NCBI RefSeq assembly: GCF_001911425.1
Contig: NZ_MPPL01000001.1
Coordinates: 5,163,753 to 5,227,752 of the forward strand
Direction of reading: 5' to 3'
DNA length: 64,000 bases
From: Mucilaginibacter polytrichastri
Lineage (GTDB): Bacteria > Bacteroidota > Bacteroidia > Sphingobacteriales > Sphingobacteriaceae
Made by a program: the position numbers and the translations under genes. Below the pieces are notes generated by a model. It saw only the letters and a program-made list of their open reading frames with translations. It searched no databases and was not told where the DNA came from. Below are positions 53,848 to 62,369 of the stretch, piece by piece; position 1 is the stretch's first letter; every line of letters begins with the position of its first letter.

Positions 53848-54903
53848 TTAAAGTTCGCCCAGCGCCGAGATCTGCTGAAAATCGGCAATGTCAACCACGT
53901 GGTCCCAAGAGTAGCGGATAAACAATTTACCCACCTGGTATTCAGTAAAGGGCGTAAGCGTTTCGCCAAAGGCCATCTTAACCAGTGCTTCGGGCTGGTT
54001 TTGCCCCGCAGCGGCGGTAAGGTAAATCCAGGCCGGGAAACGCGGATTAATTTCGAGGATAAACAAATTGTCATCCGCATCGCACATAATTTCCAGTTCG
54101 TAACCACCCCGCCAGTTGGTTGCCCTGGCAAAATTATCGGCCAGCGCTATCAGCTTTGGGTCTTCAATGGTAACCCCCGCCCAGGCTTTGCCTTTATCTG
54201 TAATATATAATTTGCGCATGGGAATAATGGATATGTTAGCTCCATTGCCATCGCCCAGTGCGGCTATGTTAATTTCTGTACCCCTTATTAATTGCTGAGC
54301 TATTACCGGGTAACCCCAGGCTGCGCCCAATTGGTGAAACGATTTCACCGCCTGGTCCATGGTGTAAGCGGCATAGGCTTCATAAAACTTGCCCTTAATC
54401 ATGAGCGGAAACATTAGCTCATCGGTCGCTTTTTTCAGGTCATCAATGGTATATAGTTTATAATCGGCTGGGATATTAAAACCATGTTTTCTGCCGAAAT
54501 CACCCAGGTTGATCTTATCTCTCAGGGCTAGTTGCCCGTGCGACGGCAAAAAGGTTTTGATCCCCATTTGCTGTAGCTGCGGGCCTATCCTGATAAAATT
54601 ATATAACTCCGAATCGAAGTTGGGGATAATCAGGTCTAGATGCTCTTTCTCCTGGATATACTCCAACCGCTCTACCAAAGCCGCTGTGCCTGCTGTTGGG
54701 TAAGGGATCTGGTAGGTTTTATCAACAAGCTCATGCATGTAAATGCCCGGTTCCATCGATTCGTAGGATAGGCCGACGATCCTGATGCCATTGCCTAAAC
54801 CTGCCTTTAACGCACGGATCACCGCTATACCCGGGCCTGGGTTATCATTGGCATTAAGCCCGGTAACACCTATGCATAAACTGCTATACTGATCTGCTGT
54901 CAT
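53848..54903 (-). CDS. ATP-grasp ligase, carbamoyl-phosphate-synthase-like
   Basis: Carboxylate-amine (or -thiol) ligase, 351 aa. The N-terminal Rossmann-like part reads 'LCIGVTGLNANDNPGPGIAVIRAL' with 'LIIPNFDSELYNFIRI'. The ATP-grasp core has 'LALRDKINLGDFGRKHGFNIPA' and the metal-binding 'YELEIMCDADDNLFILEINPRF' (last Glu and Asn) near residues 291-313. It is not biotin carboxylase, as no partner gene is nearby. It lies between the PqqD-like gene (7 bp) and the decarboxylase (14 bp). Substrate unknown; it probably joins amino acids or caps a peptide. Confidence 0.86.
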   Translation of the reverse strand: MTADQYSSLCIGVTGLNANDNPGPGIAVIRALKAGLGNGIRIVGLSYESMEPGIYMHELVDKTYQIPYPTAGTAALVERLEYIQEKEHLDLIIPNFDSELYNFIRIGPQLQQMGIKTFLPSHGQLALRDKINLGDFGRKHGFNIPADYKLYTIDDLKKATDELMFPLMIKGKFYEAYAAYTMDQAVKSFHQLGAAWGYPVIAQQLIRGTEINIAALGDGNGANISIIPMRKLYITDKGKAWAGVTIEDPKLIALADNFARATNWRGGYELEIMCDADDNLFILEINPRFPAWIYLTAAAGQNQPEALVKMAFGETLTPFTEYQVGKLFIRYSWDHVVDIADFQQISALGEL

Positions 54904-54910
54904 TTCCGAT

Positions 54911-55153
54911 TTAAAATTCCAGCAAATTAGCTTCTTTTAGTTGTAATATCCAGTCGTCCCAATCGCGGTTAAGCTGTTCGGCGGTAACTTCGTATTGCGC
55001 TAAAATACTTTGTTTGATCTGTGCCTCTGTATCGCCATTTTTCATGGCCAGTATAATGGCAGATGCAATGGCATTGCCCGAAAATGAATCGCCTGTTGCG
55101 GGATTGAAAATAAAACCGTTCTCACTCGTCGCTATGTTTTTTTTTATTTTCAT
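54911..55153 (-). CDS. PqqD-like (RiPP recognition element) protein
   Basis: An 80-aa helical protein from the ATG at 55153. 'KIKKNIATSENGFIFNPATGDSF' followed by 'AIASAIILAMKNGDTEAQIKQ' and 'LNRDWDDWILQLKEANLLEF' match the PqqD family, whose members bind the leader of a substrate peptide and present it to enzymes. The TTG at 55198 would begin at or before the expected transcript start and is rejected. It is the first gene of the operon, 7 bp before the ATP-grasp gene. A substrate peptide gene is not evident in the window. Confidence 0.8.
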   Translation of the reverse strand: MKIKKNIATSENGFIFNPATGDSFSGNAIASAIILAMKNGDTEAQIKQSILAQYEVTAEQLNRDWDDWILQLKEANLLEF

Positions 55154-55202
55154 TATAACCGGGTCGGCAGGTTCTGGTGTTTTGGTAAATATAGTCAATT
55201 AC

Positions 55203-55210
55203 CAAAAGTA
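55203..55210 (-). promoter_or_regulatory. Predicted -7 box of the nine-gene operon (TACTTTTG)
   Basis: TAnnTTTG match on the minus strand. The expected transcript start is near 55197, giving a leader of about 44 nt before the ATG at 55153. No second box of this quality was seen within the operon. Confidence 0.5.
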
Positions 55211-55239
55211 CAGATGATCAAACTATGTTTTAACAAATA

Positions 55240-55617
55240 TCACGAAGCCATTAAATAATCTATCCGCGAAGCCAGTACGTTCATGTCTAAGGGTTTCACA
55301 AACAGGGCATCGCATTTGTAAGAATCGGCAGTTACTTTTTTGGTATTAAAGGCAGTTACAATGATAATGGGGATGGCTTCCAGTTGGGTATTGGCCTTAA
55401 AATCCTGGCAAATCATTGCGCAGTCGTTATCTAACAGTAAATAATCCAGGATAATTAAATCGGGGTTTATTTGGCGGGCCTTATCATAAACGGCATTGGC
55501 ATCGTACAAAATATGGATATCAAAATCGCCATAGTTCATAATTTCATCCACAACGGGCAGCATCCTGCTGTCTTTATCCAATACTAAGATTTTTTTTCTG
55601 GTGCTGAGTAATTCCAT
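55240..55617 (-). CDS. Single-domain response regulator (receiver only)
   Basis: A 125-aa CheY-like receiver without output domain. The phosphorylation site is D58 ('PDLIILDYLLLDND'), with the acidic pair D14/D16 ('LVLDKD'), T88 ('IIVTAF') and K108 ('ALFVKPLDM'), so all catalytic residues are present. It probably passes signals by binding another protein. It lies 99 bp downstream of the LytTR regulator gene, with a paired-repeat element (55675-55707) in that gap, and ends 30 bp before the operon promoter at 55210. Confidence 0.9.
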   Translation of the reverse strand: MELLSTRKKILVLDKDSRMLPVVDEIMNYGDFDIHILYDANAVYDKARQINPDLIILDYLLLDNDCAMICQDFKANTQLEAIPIIIVTAFNTKKVTADSYKCDALFVKPLDMNVLASRIDYLMAS

Positions 55618-55674
55618 GATGCGTTGGTTTTAATTGCTAAATCTAAATTCTGACTAATAGCAAGAGAACCCGCA

Positions 55675-55707
55675 GATGTATCGCTGAACAATAGAAATGT
55701 ACCGATG
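55675..55707 (-). promoter_or_regulatory. Paired TACAT element, copy A (candidate LytTR site)
   Basis: Read on the minus strand, CATCggTACAT is followed after 10 bases by CAGCGATACATC, with the two TACAT blocks 21 bp apart. A close copy with the same spacing is at 60560-60592. It lies 58 bp upstream of the receiver-gene ATG and about 30 bp upstream of a -7-like TAGATTTA (55638-55645). Confidence 0.55.
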
Positions 55708-55716
55708 AATGAGGGA

Positions 55717-56412
55717 TTATTTAGACCAGTCGCGGATAAAATCAGAATAGTTATTACCAACCGGTAATTCGATGCTGTTTAATTTTACTTTACGGTTGTG
55801 GATTGATTTGATCTGCGATTTGGCCACAACAAAGCTGCGGTGGATGCGGATAAACTGGCTGGCCGGCAATTTCTCTAACACGCTTTTTAAAGACATGAGG
55901 GTTAAAATAGGCTTCTCGGTATTCAGCAGGTAAATCTTGATGTAATCCTGCATGCTTTCGATGTACTCAATATCCCGGAGGTTAATCTTAATCATCCGGT
56001 ACTCCGAATGTACATATAATGATTCATCCTGGGCATCTTCGGCGTTTTTGTAGCGGGCGTAATCCAGCACCTTATTTACGGAAGCCGAAAAGCGTTTCAG
56101 GCTGATGGGTTTCAGCAGGTAATCCAATGCCTGTAGTTCAAATCCTTCAAAAGCAAAGTTTTTATAGGCGGTGGTAAATACAATCATCGGCTTTTCTGTG
56201 AGCGAGCGCACCAGGTCTACCCCGGTAATGTCGGGCATGTCAATGTCGATAAACAGCAGGTCTACTTTGTTCTTTTTTAAGAACTCGGCACCCGAAACCG
56301 CATCTTCAAAAGTATGCAGCAGTTGCAGGTCCGGAAACTCGGCAATATACTTTTTCAGTATTTCCAGCGCCAGGGGTTCATCATCAATGGCTACACATTT
56401 TAAAGCTGTCAT
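55717..56412 (-). CDS. LytTR-family response regulator
   Basis: DNA-binding regulator, 231 aa. The receiver domain (about 1-120) has D10/D11 and the phosphoacceptor D56 in 'LLFIDIDMPDITG', plus 'MIVFTTAYKNFAFEGFELQA' and 'YLLKPISLKRF'. The LytTR domain (about 130-231) shows 'YIESMQDYIKIYLLNTEKPI', 'LPASQFIRIHRSFVVAKSQI' and 'LPVGNNYSDFIRDW'. LytTR proteins bind tandem direct repeats about two helical turns apart. The kinase gene is 3 bp upstream. Confidence 0.95.
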   Translation of the reverse strand: MTALKCVAIDDEPLALEILKKYIAEFPDLQLLHTFEDAVSGAEFLKKNKVDLLFIDIDMPDITGVDLVRSLTEKPMIVFTTAYKNFAFEGFELQALDYLLKPISLKRFSASVNKVLDYARYKNAEDAQDESLYVHSEYRMIKINLRDIEYIESMQDYIKIYLLNTEKPILTLMSLKSVLEKLPASQFIRIHRSFVVAKSQIKSIHNRKVKLNSIELPVGNNYSDFIRDWSK

Positions 56413-56415
56413 ACA

Positions 56416-57615
56416 CTAACTGTCAATTTCTAAATTTACGGTAAACAGGCCATCATTAGTGCTGATATTCAGCTTATGTTTACCGGGATAAATATGCTGT
56501 AACCTGCGTTTGGTGTTGGAGATCCCAATGCCCTTGCGCTTATTGGTTGATGTGCCGTTCTCAAATATGGGGTTCTGGCAAAAGAAACTGATCTTTTTTT
56601 CATCTACCCCCAAATTAATATCAATAACCGATTGCTCGTGCTTGCTTACACCATATTTAAAAACGTTTTCTATAAAAGTCATTAATACCAGCGGGGCTAT
56701 TTTCTGATTTAAAATGTGCCCCGTTATGGTAAAGTTAAGCTGCGTTTTTTTACCAAGGCGAAGTTTCTGCAGGTCTATGTAATCATTAATACAATCGATT
56801 TCGCTTTGCAGTAAAACATAATCTTCGGTAACCTCATCGGTCACATAGCGCATAATGTTCGACAGCTTCATGATGCTTTCAGACGTATGCTCGCTATCGG
56901 TAACCGAGAGTGCGTAAATGTTATTAAGTGTATTAAATAAAAAGTGCGGGTTAATCTGCGCTTTTAAAAATGATAATTCGGCATGGGCTTTTTCGGCTTC
57001 GGCACGTACCACCATGCGCTCGGTGAGCTGCCATTTTTGTACGGTACTAATAGCAATGCTTAGCCCAATAACGATAATGAAAATAAACAGCCCAACCATA
57101 TCTATATTGCCCGACTGGTGGATAAAGATGATTTTGTTGGATGATTTAAAGCGAGGGTCCTGCATGCGCATATCCTGGTGCGGCAACGGGCCAAAGGGCA
57201 GGCTTTTATCTCCCGGCGATGCGGTATCGCTGCCTATATTGGGTATTGATGCATCGTGCCCGGGGCTGCCCATTGCCGTTTGCGAGGTGGCAAACTTCGC
57301 ATTTTTAAACAGGTTGTTTTCGAGCAGGTTATCAAAAGGTTGCAAAAAGTAAACACAGCCCAGCAGTAGTAAAATAATAATACCGTAGCTGATATACTTT
57401 TTATTAAACACCAGTTTGGGCACCAGGTACCAGGCGTTTAAGTAAAACATAAAAATATAGGTTAAACAAAACAACCAGTAAAAGGGCGATTGGATAATAA
57501 TGAAAGAGTTGCTGCGGGTTTCCTGCGTTTTGTTCATAAACAACAACGGGAACCCCAGAAAGATAAGCCATCCGGCAGCATGAATAAAAAATTTGATGGC
57601 TTTAGAGCGAAACAT
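56416..57615 (-). CDS. LytS-like sensor histidine kinase
   Basis: Membrane sensor kinase, 399 aa from the ATG at 57615. Three or four helices in the first ~190 residues include 'AAGWLIFLGFPLLFMN', 'WLFCLTYIFMFYLNAWYLV' and 'VGLFIFIIVIGLSIAIS'. The His_kinase region has the phosphoacceptor in 'LKAQINPHFLFNTLNNIYALS', followed by an ATPase domain with 'PLVLMTFIENVFKYGVSKHE' and 'GIGISNTKRRLQHIYPGKH'. The promoter box TACATTTG covers the alternative start at 57636, which is therefore rejected. Its signal is unknown. Cognate regulator: 55717-56412. Confidence 0.93.
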   Translation of the reverse strand: MFRSKAIKFFIHAAGWLIFLGFPLLFMNKTQETRSNSFIIIQSPFYWLFCLTYIFMFYLNAWYLVPKLVFNKKYISYGIIILLLLGCVYFLQPFDNLLENNLFKNAKFATSQTAMGSPGHDASIPNIGSDTASPGDKSLPFGPLPHQDMRMQDPRFKSSNKIIFIHQSGNIDMVGLFIFIIVIGLSIAISTVQKWQLTERMVVRAEAEKAHAELSFLKAQINPHFLFNTLNNIYALSVTDSEHTSESIMKLSNIMRYVTDEVTEDYVLLQSEIDCINDYIDLQKLRLGKKTQLNFTITGHILNQKIAPLVLMTFIENVFKYGVSKHEQSVIDINLGVDEKKISFFCQNPIFENGTSTNKRKGIGISNTKRRLQHIYPGKHKLNISTNDGLFTVNLEIDS

Positions 57616-57633
57616 TTTTACGGTTGATATTTT

Positions 57634-57641
57634 CAAATGTA
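57634..57641 (-). promoter_or_regulatory. Predicted -7 box of the LytS-type operon (TACATTTG)
   Basis: A minus-strand TAnnTTTG match whose last base lies 19 bp before the ATG at 57615; the expected transcript start is near 57628. Confidence 0.5.
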
Positions 57642-57685
57642 ATATATGCCTAATGTATTTATATGCATAACTACTTTCGTTTTTT

Positions 57686-60499
57686 TTATCTGATAATAGT
57701 TAAACTGCCCGACATGGTATTACGTCCGTTTTTGGGGTTTATGATATAGTAATAAACACCAACGGGCAGGCTGGCGCCCTTGTAGTTGCCATCCCACGGT
57801 ACTGGGTAGCCTACAGACGAATAAATTTTTTCGCCATAACGGGTAAATATCTCTACCGTAGCATTGGGGTAGCTGTCTAAATACTTAATGTTCCAGGTAT
57901 CGTTATGGCCATCGCCATTGGGTGTAAAAGTATTGGGCACTACAGGGGCTTTTAGTACCGATACAAAAACCTGTAATGCGGCCATGCAGCCATTAGGTGA
58001 TGTGGCAAGCAGTGTATACTGGGTATCATCTGTTGGGTTAGCTATAGGTGTAAGCGATGTTGGGTCGCTTAAGCCGGCGGCTGGTGTCCACAGGTAAGTA
58101 AGCCCGGTGCTTGTTGTTGTGGCATTAATAGTGAGCTGCCCGCCCTCTAATACCGTTAAGCTGGCTGGTGCCGAAATTATAGGCGTTGGGTATACCGTTA
58201 CCTGCTGTGTTGTGGAATAGGTACACCCGGTTGATGCCGTAAACAAATAACTAATGGTAAAAGTACCTGCCCCTGCTGTGGCGGGGCTAAACAGGCCGGT
58301 TGATGAAACCCCTGTACCGCTGAAAACACCTGTGCCGGTAAAGCCCTGTTTATCTTCTGTTATTTGTACCGCAGATTTTTCCTGGCAAATGCTGCCAATG
58401 GTTGACAGGATAACCGTAGGGTTGGCATGGATGGTAATAGTTTTATCGGTAACAGAAGCGCATGTACCACCGCTGTATGCTTCCATTTTTATATGATAAT
58501 TTTTGGTTAACGGTGCGTTAAAGGTGTTGTAGTTATGGCTAAACTTAGCAGTTATGGTATTATCACTCAGCGTGTAAGTGGTATAAACGGATGGGCTGCT
58601 GTCGTAATCGTAATACATTACAATTTTGGTGATGTTACCAAAATCAACACTGGCATTATTATCAAATATTACATCGTCGCTGCTGCACAGGTTACTGCTG
58701 TTTTCTACTATAAATGCTGCTGTCGGCACCGCGCCATTTACGGTAAAAGCTTTGGTTTTAGTTGCAGATACACAGCCGTATTTTGAAGTAACAGTTAAGC
58801 TAACAGTATAGTTAGCCGCCTGCGAATATTTATGCTTCGGGTTTTTATCTGTCGATGTATTAGGGTTAGCAGCAGTAGCATAGGCATCACCAAAATTCCA
58901 CAAATAGGTAAAGTTGGCTTGTGTATTATCTGTAATGGTGCTTAGATCGGTAAACTGGGCAAATGCATCAGACAAACAAACATCTGGCAACGAAAAATCG
59001 ACTATGGGTAATGGGTTTACCGTAAAACTTTGTGCATTAACATCGCTTAAGCAACTGCCCGATGCTACCTGCAATGTAATGTTATAGGTGCCTGCAGTGG
59101 CATAAGTGTGGGTAAATACAGTGTTAGTTGTTTTGGTTTCGGTAGTGCCGTCGCCATAGTCCCAAAGCCATTGGGTAATGGCGCTGCCCCCTGCCACAGA
59201 GTTATCTGTTAACGTAACCGGCAAACCGGTACAGGCTGGTGCAGAGACCGTAAAGTTGGCGACAGATTTAGCGTTAATATGTACTGTTTGCGGAGCCGAT
59301 GTGGCATTACAAACCACGGTGCCATTAGAAACTGTTAACGTAACCGGATAATCACCCGCTGCCGTATAGGTATGCGTTGGGTTTTGTAGGGTTGAAGTTT
59401 GTCCGTCGCCAAAGTTCCAGGCCCAGCTGCTGATTGCCGCGCCGGATGATGTAGACTGATCTGTGAACGTCACTGCATTGCCGAGGCACCCCGAATTACT
59501 AACTGAAAATGCCGAGGTAGGTGCACCCGTAACCGTTATAGTAAGGTTGTTTGATGCCACCACGCAACTGGACGAACTGATATTGGCAGCCGTGGCAGAA
59601 ACCAGGCGATATTGGTAAGTGCCAGCTGCCGCCGGTGCGGTTACAGAGAAGGATGTATTGGTACTTGCCGCGGATATATCTGTCCACACGCCATTAATAT
59701 ATTCCTGAAGTTTTTGTTCAAAACCGCTTGCCAATGTACTGGTGGCATTAATGGTATAAGTTTGGCCCGAGCCGGCACAGGTAGACTGGGTTGTGCTGGT
59801 GCTTTGTGTAAAAACGGCAGATACGGTAGAGCCGTATGGGCTAAAGGTGATATCATCTACCGCAAAATCATTGCCCTGTGTGCCGCTGGCGTTACTTACC
59901 AGTTTAATAATTACGGTTTCGTTGCCGGCAGGCAGCGTAAAGTTGGCGATGTAATTATGCCATACATTGCCGGTAGGTACATCGCCTGTAGATACACCGG
60001 TGCCTAATTCGGTAACGCCATCTGCTGCATAAATATGGAACACCATATTGGGCAATATCCCATTTGTTGATAATACGTTTTTTATCCATACCCCAAACTG
60101 GTATTGAGTAGTAGCGCACAAACCAGTGACTTTACGGGTAAAAACAGTACCAGCCGTAATATTGCCGTTTACCACCATCATGTAACCTGTGGTTTGGCCG
60201 CCATTGGTTTCATAATCATGGTCGTAACTGGTAACAAAGCCGCCATGCACCGTGGTATTTACCTGGTTGGTTATGGTATAATAGTTTTCGCCAATTTCGC
60301 CTGTGGGGGTATAAATATAAGTTGTTGAGCCAGAGTCGGCTGCCAATGCCCCTGCTCTGGTTGCGGTACCCGAGCCAAAGGTAATTTTTACTACAGGGTC
60401 TCCTAAACTTTGCGCTTGTGCAAAACGGGTTAAGAATATGCTTGCTAACGTAAATATAATTAAGGCCGTTACTTTTTTAGGCGTTACAAAAATCAGCAT
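57686..60499 (-). CDS. Secreted multi-PKD protein with type B T9SS sorting domain
   Basis: A 937-aa secreted protein. After a signal peptide (1-29), residues about 30-225 form a jellyroll-like adhesion domain ('NDFAVDDITFSPYG'). Three or four PKD domains follow (about 325-410, 412-495, 497-590 and a degenerate one to about 690), each with 'WxFGDG'-like or 'YGDG' cores. The C-terminal ~85 residues ('VVPNTFTPNGDGHNDTWNIKYL', then 'VEIFTRYGEKIY') are the CHU_C sorting domain of type IX secretion. Likely a surface adhesin or gliding-associated protein. A paired-TACAT element lies 61 bp upstream of its start. Confidence 0.9.
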   Translation of the reverse strand: MLIFVTPKKVTALIIFTLASIFLTRFAQAQSLGDPVVKITFGSGTATRAGALAADSGSTTYIYTPTGEIGENYYTITNQVNTTVHGGFVTSYDHDYETNGGQTTGYMMVVNGNITAGTVFTRKVTGLCATTQYQFGVWIKNVLSTNGILPNMVFHIYAADGVTELGTGVSTGDVPTGNVWHNYIANFTLPAGNETVIIKLVSNASGTQGNDFAVDDITFSPYGSTVSAVFTQSTSTTQSTCAGSGQTYTINATSTLASGFEQKLQEYINGVWTDISAASTNTSFSVTAPAAAGTYQYRLVSATAANISSSSCVVASNNLTITVTGAPTSAFSVSNSGCLGNAVTFTDQSTSSGAAISSWAWNFGDGQTSTLQNPTHTYTAAGDYPVTLTVSNGTVVCNATSAPQTVHINAKSVANFTVSAPACTGLPVTLTDNSVAGGSAITQWLWDYGDGTTETKTTNTVFTHTYATAGTYNITLQVASGSCLSDVNAQSFTVNPLPIVDFSLPDVCLSDAFAQFTDLSTITDNTQANFTYLWNFGDAYATAANPNTSTDKNPKHKYSQAANYTVSLTVTSKYGCVSATKTKAFTVNGAVPTAAFIVENSSNLCSSDDVIFDNNASVDFGNITKIVMYYDYDSSPSVYTTYTLSDNTITAKFSHNYNTFNAPLTKNYHIKMEAYSGGTCASVTDKTITIHANPTVILSTIGSICQEKSAVQITEDKQGFTGTGVFSGTGVSSTGLFSPATAGAGTFTISYLFTASTGCTYSTTQQVTVYPTPIISAPASLTVLEGGQLTINATTTSTGLTYLWTPAAGLSDPTSLTPIANPTDDTQYTLLATSPNGCMAALQVFVSVLKAPVVPNTFTPNGDGHNDTWNIKYLDSYPNATVEIFTRYGEKIYSSVGYPVPWDGNYKGASLPVGVYYYIINPKNGRNTMSGSLTIIR

Positions 60500-60559
60500 T
60501 ACGGGAATGATAGTTTAAAATATAAACTAAAGGTGCTGGTAATGCCGAGCGGCAGCAAC

Positions 60560-60592
60560 GATGTATCGCTAAACTGAGCTTATGTATAGATG
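60560..60592 (-). promoter_or_regulatory. Paired TACAT element, copy B (candidate LytTR site)
   Basis: On the minus strand, CATCtaTACAT is followed after 10 bases by TAGCGATACATC, with TACAT blocks 21 bp apart, as in copy A (55675-55707). It lies 61 bp upstream of the PKD-protein ATG and about 35 bp upstream of an AT-rich -7-like TATATTTT (60517-60524). Confidence 0.55.
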
Positions 60593-60680
60593 AATGGGTA
60601 GGGGAAGTAGATGAAATGAGAGAAGATCATCCCTAATTATTAAGTAATTATATAGCAAAGCTTACCCGGTGAACAACAAA

Positions 60681-60707
60681 AAAACCCGACCATTGTGGCC
60701 GGGTTTT
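60681..60707 (-). terminator. Terminator of the M28 peptidase gene
   Basis: AAAACCCGACCA (60681-60692) pairs with TGGCCGGGTTTT (60696-60707) with one mismatch, and an eight-T run follows on the minus strand. Confidence 0.85.
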
Positions 60708-60730
60708 CCTTAAAATGTATCAATAGTATA

Positions 60731-62296
60731 TTAATTGGCAGGTGCTGGCGGAGGTTTCGGTAACTCCTTGCGCGGCATCATATCCGGGCGTTGTGCTGTG
60801 TTGTACACAAACGAGGCTACAATGGTTGCCGCTTGTTTCAGGTCGTCTTCAACCAAGCGGTCGTAAACATCCTGGTTGCTGTGGTGTGTACGTGTATTGT
60901 AGTCCATTGGTTCTTGTATAAATTGAAAACCAGGGATGCCCACTGCATCGAACGACTGGTGATCTGTACCGTCGGTATTGCTAATGGTTACAGTACTTGC
61001 ACCTAGGTCTTTAAAAGGCTCTAACCATGTTTTAAAGATTGGGCCAATTTCCTGGTTGCCTTGTAAATATACACCGCGGATTTTTCCGGTACCGTTATCT
61101 AAGTTATAGTAAGCAGAAACTTTAGCCTGCTCTGGTTTTAACTGCATGGTTTTAGGGTCGCCGAAATGGTTTAGCACATAGCCTCTTGAACCAAATAAGC
61201 CTTGTTCTTCAGAACTCCAAAGTAACATGCGGATGGTGCGTTTTGGTTTAAAACCAATGGTTTTTAAAATACGCATAGCTTCCATCATTACGGCGCTGCC
61301 TGCTGCATTATCTGTAGCGCCGGTACCACCATGCCACGAATCAAAGTGACCGCCGATAATCACCAGTTGGTCTTTCAGCTTTTTATCTGTGCCGGGTATT
61401 TCGGCAACCACATCATAACCTTGCAGGTCTTTATCAAAAAATTTGGTTTGTACATCAGCCTCCATTTGTACAGCGATACCGCCGTTTAGCAAACGAACGA
61501 TGCGCAAGTAATCTTCTCCACTGGTTTCCAGTTCGGGTGCTACCGGTTTAGCATCTTCGGCGTAAGACGCGCCGTTGGTAGTAAACACTGTACCGTCTGT
61601 ACCACGGGCCTGGCTAAGTACCAGGCCAACTTGTTCCTGTACAAAAAATTCGGTCATGGCTGCACGTAGCGCGCGTAACTTACGCATGGCTGCAAAAGCA
61701 GGGTTGTTTGCACCGCCTCTTGCACCACCCGGAGCAGCCGGTTGTGCTTCGGCCATTTTTTGCAATTCCTCGTCGGTATAGCGGCTTAGATCTGGTTTGG
61801 TACTACGGATGAGGCCGGTTTTGGTATCAGTAATTACAATTTTGCCTTTCAGCTTGCCTTTATATTGGTCAAGGTCTGTAATGGTATCTGCTTTAATTAA
61901 AACAACATCGCCTTTTATCGGGCCTGCGGTGCTTGGTGTCCATGCTTTTGGTATGGCTATAATGGCGTGGTAATAAGGTACGGTGATGGCGGCGTAGTTT
62001 TTTTCAACTTCCCAGCCTTTCCCAAATTTGCCCCATGCCTCAAGGCCTACATTGGCCATTCCCCAGGTTTTAAGCTGACCAATAGCCCAATCCTGCGCAT
62101 GCTTTAAACCGGGTGAACCTGACAATCTTGGTCCGGATACATCGGTTAAGTAAAAGGCGGTTTTCATTACCTGCGAATGGCTTAGTCCTTCCTCGCGAAT
62201 CTTTTGCACTATCGCCTGGTCTGCAACTTCCTGCGCAAAGGCAGCGGAAAAAAACGAGGCTGATAATAATGTTGTTAAGAGTAAATTTTTCTTCAT
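60731..62296 (-). CDS. Secreted M28-family aminopeptidase
   Basis: Exported zinc peptidase, 521 aa from the ATG at 62296. The signal peptide is 'KKNLLLTTLLSASFFSAAFAQ'. A protease-associated domain lies at about residues 125-300. The M28 ligands are visible: His and Asp in 'VIIGGHFDSWHGGTGATDNAAG', the catalytic EE in 'RMLLWSSEEQGLFGSRGYV', Asp in 'NTDGTDHQSFDAVGIPGF' and the last His in 'RTHHSNQDVYDRL'. It likely releases amino acids in the periplasm or outside. It has a TAAGTTTG promoter box that overlaps a perfect palindrome. Confidence 0.93.
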   Translation of the reverse strand: MKKNLLLTTLLSASFFSAAFAQEVADQAIVQKIREEGLSHSQVMKTAFYLTDVSGPRLSGSPGLKHAQDWAIGQLKTWGMANVGLEAWGKFGKGWEVEKNYAAITVPYYHAIIAIPKAWTPSTAGPIKGDVVLIKADTITDLDQYKGKLKGKIVITDTKTGLIRSTKPDLSRYTDEELQKMAEAQPAAPGGARGGANNPAFAAMRKLRALRAAMTEFFVQEQVGLVLSQARGTDGTVFTTNGASYAEDAKPVAPELETSGEDYLRIVRLLNGGIAVQMEADVQTKFFDKDLQGYDVVAEIPGTDKKLKDQLVIIGGHFDSWHGGTGATDNAAGSAVMMEAMRILKTIGFKPKRTIRMLLWSSEEQGLFGSRGYVLNHFGDPKTMQLKPEQAKVSAYYNLDNGTGKIRGVYLQGNQEIGPIFKTWLEPFKDLGASTVTISNTDGTDHQSFDAVGIPGFQFIQEPMDYNTRTHHSNQDVYDRLVEDDLKQAATIVASFVYNTAQRPDMMPRKELPKPPPAPAN

Positions 62297-62303
62297 GCTC
62301 AAT

Positions 62304-62325
62304 AGTTTGTTTAGTAAAACAAACT
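62304..62325. promoter_or_regulatory. Perfect inverted repeat over the M28 promoter
   Basis: AGTTTGTTT (62304-62312) and AAACAAACT (62317-62325) are perfect 9-bp inverted arms around AGTA. They overlap the -7 box (TAAGTTTG at 62320-62327) and the expected transcript start, so the repeat could be an operator or a hairpin at the mRNA 5' end. Confidence 0.45.
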
Positions 62326-62327
62326 TA
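62320..62327 (-). promoter_or_regulatory. Predicted -7 box of the M28 gene (TAAGTTTG)
   Basis: A minus-strand TAnnTTTG match 23 bp before the ATG at 62296. Confidence 0.5.
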
Positions 62328-62343
62328 TCAAATTAAGCGTCAA

Positions 62344-62351
62344 TATCTTTG
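62344..62351 (+). promoter_or_regulatory. TATCTTTG box on the plus strand
   Basis: A TAnnTTTG match divergent from the M28 promoter. Its last base is 18 bp before an ATG at 62370. No clear -33 element. Confidence 0.35.
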
Positions 62352-62369
62352 CTCTAAGGGCTAACAATA

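Noticed and set aside
57616..57685. A third paired-TACAT element upstream of the kinase gene
   Set aside because: Two TACAT words occur there but 16 bp apart, not 21, and without the flanking CATC/AGCGA context.
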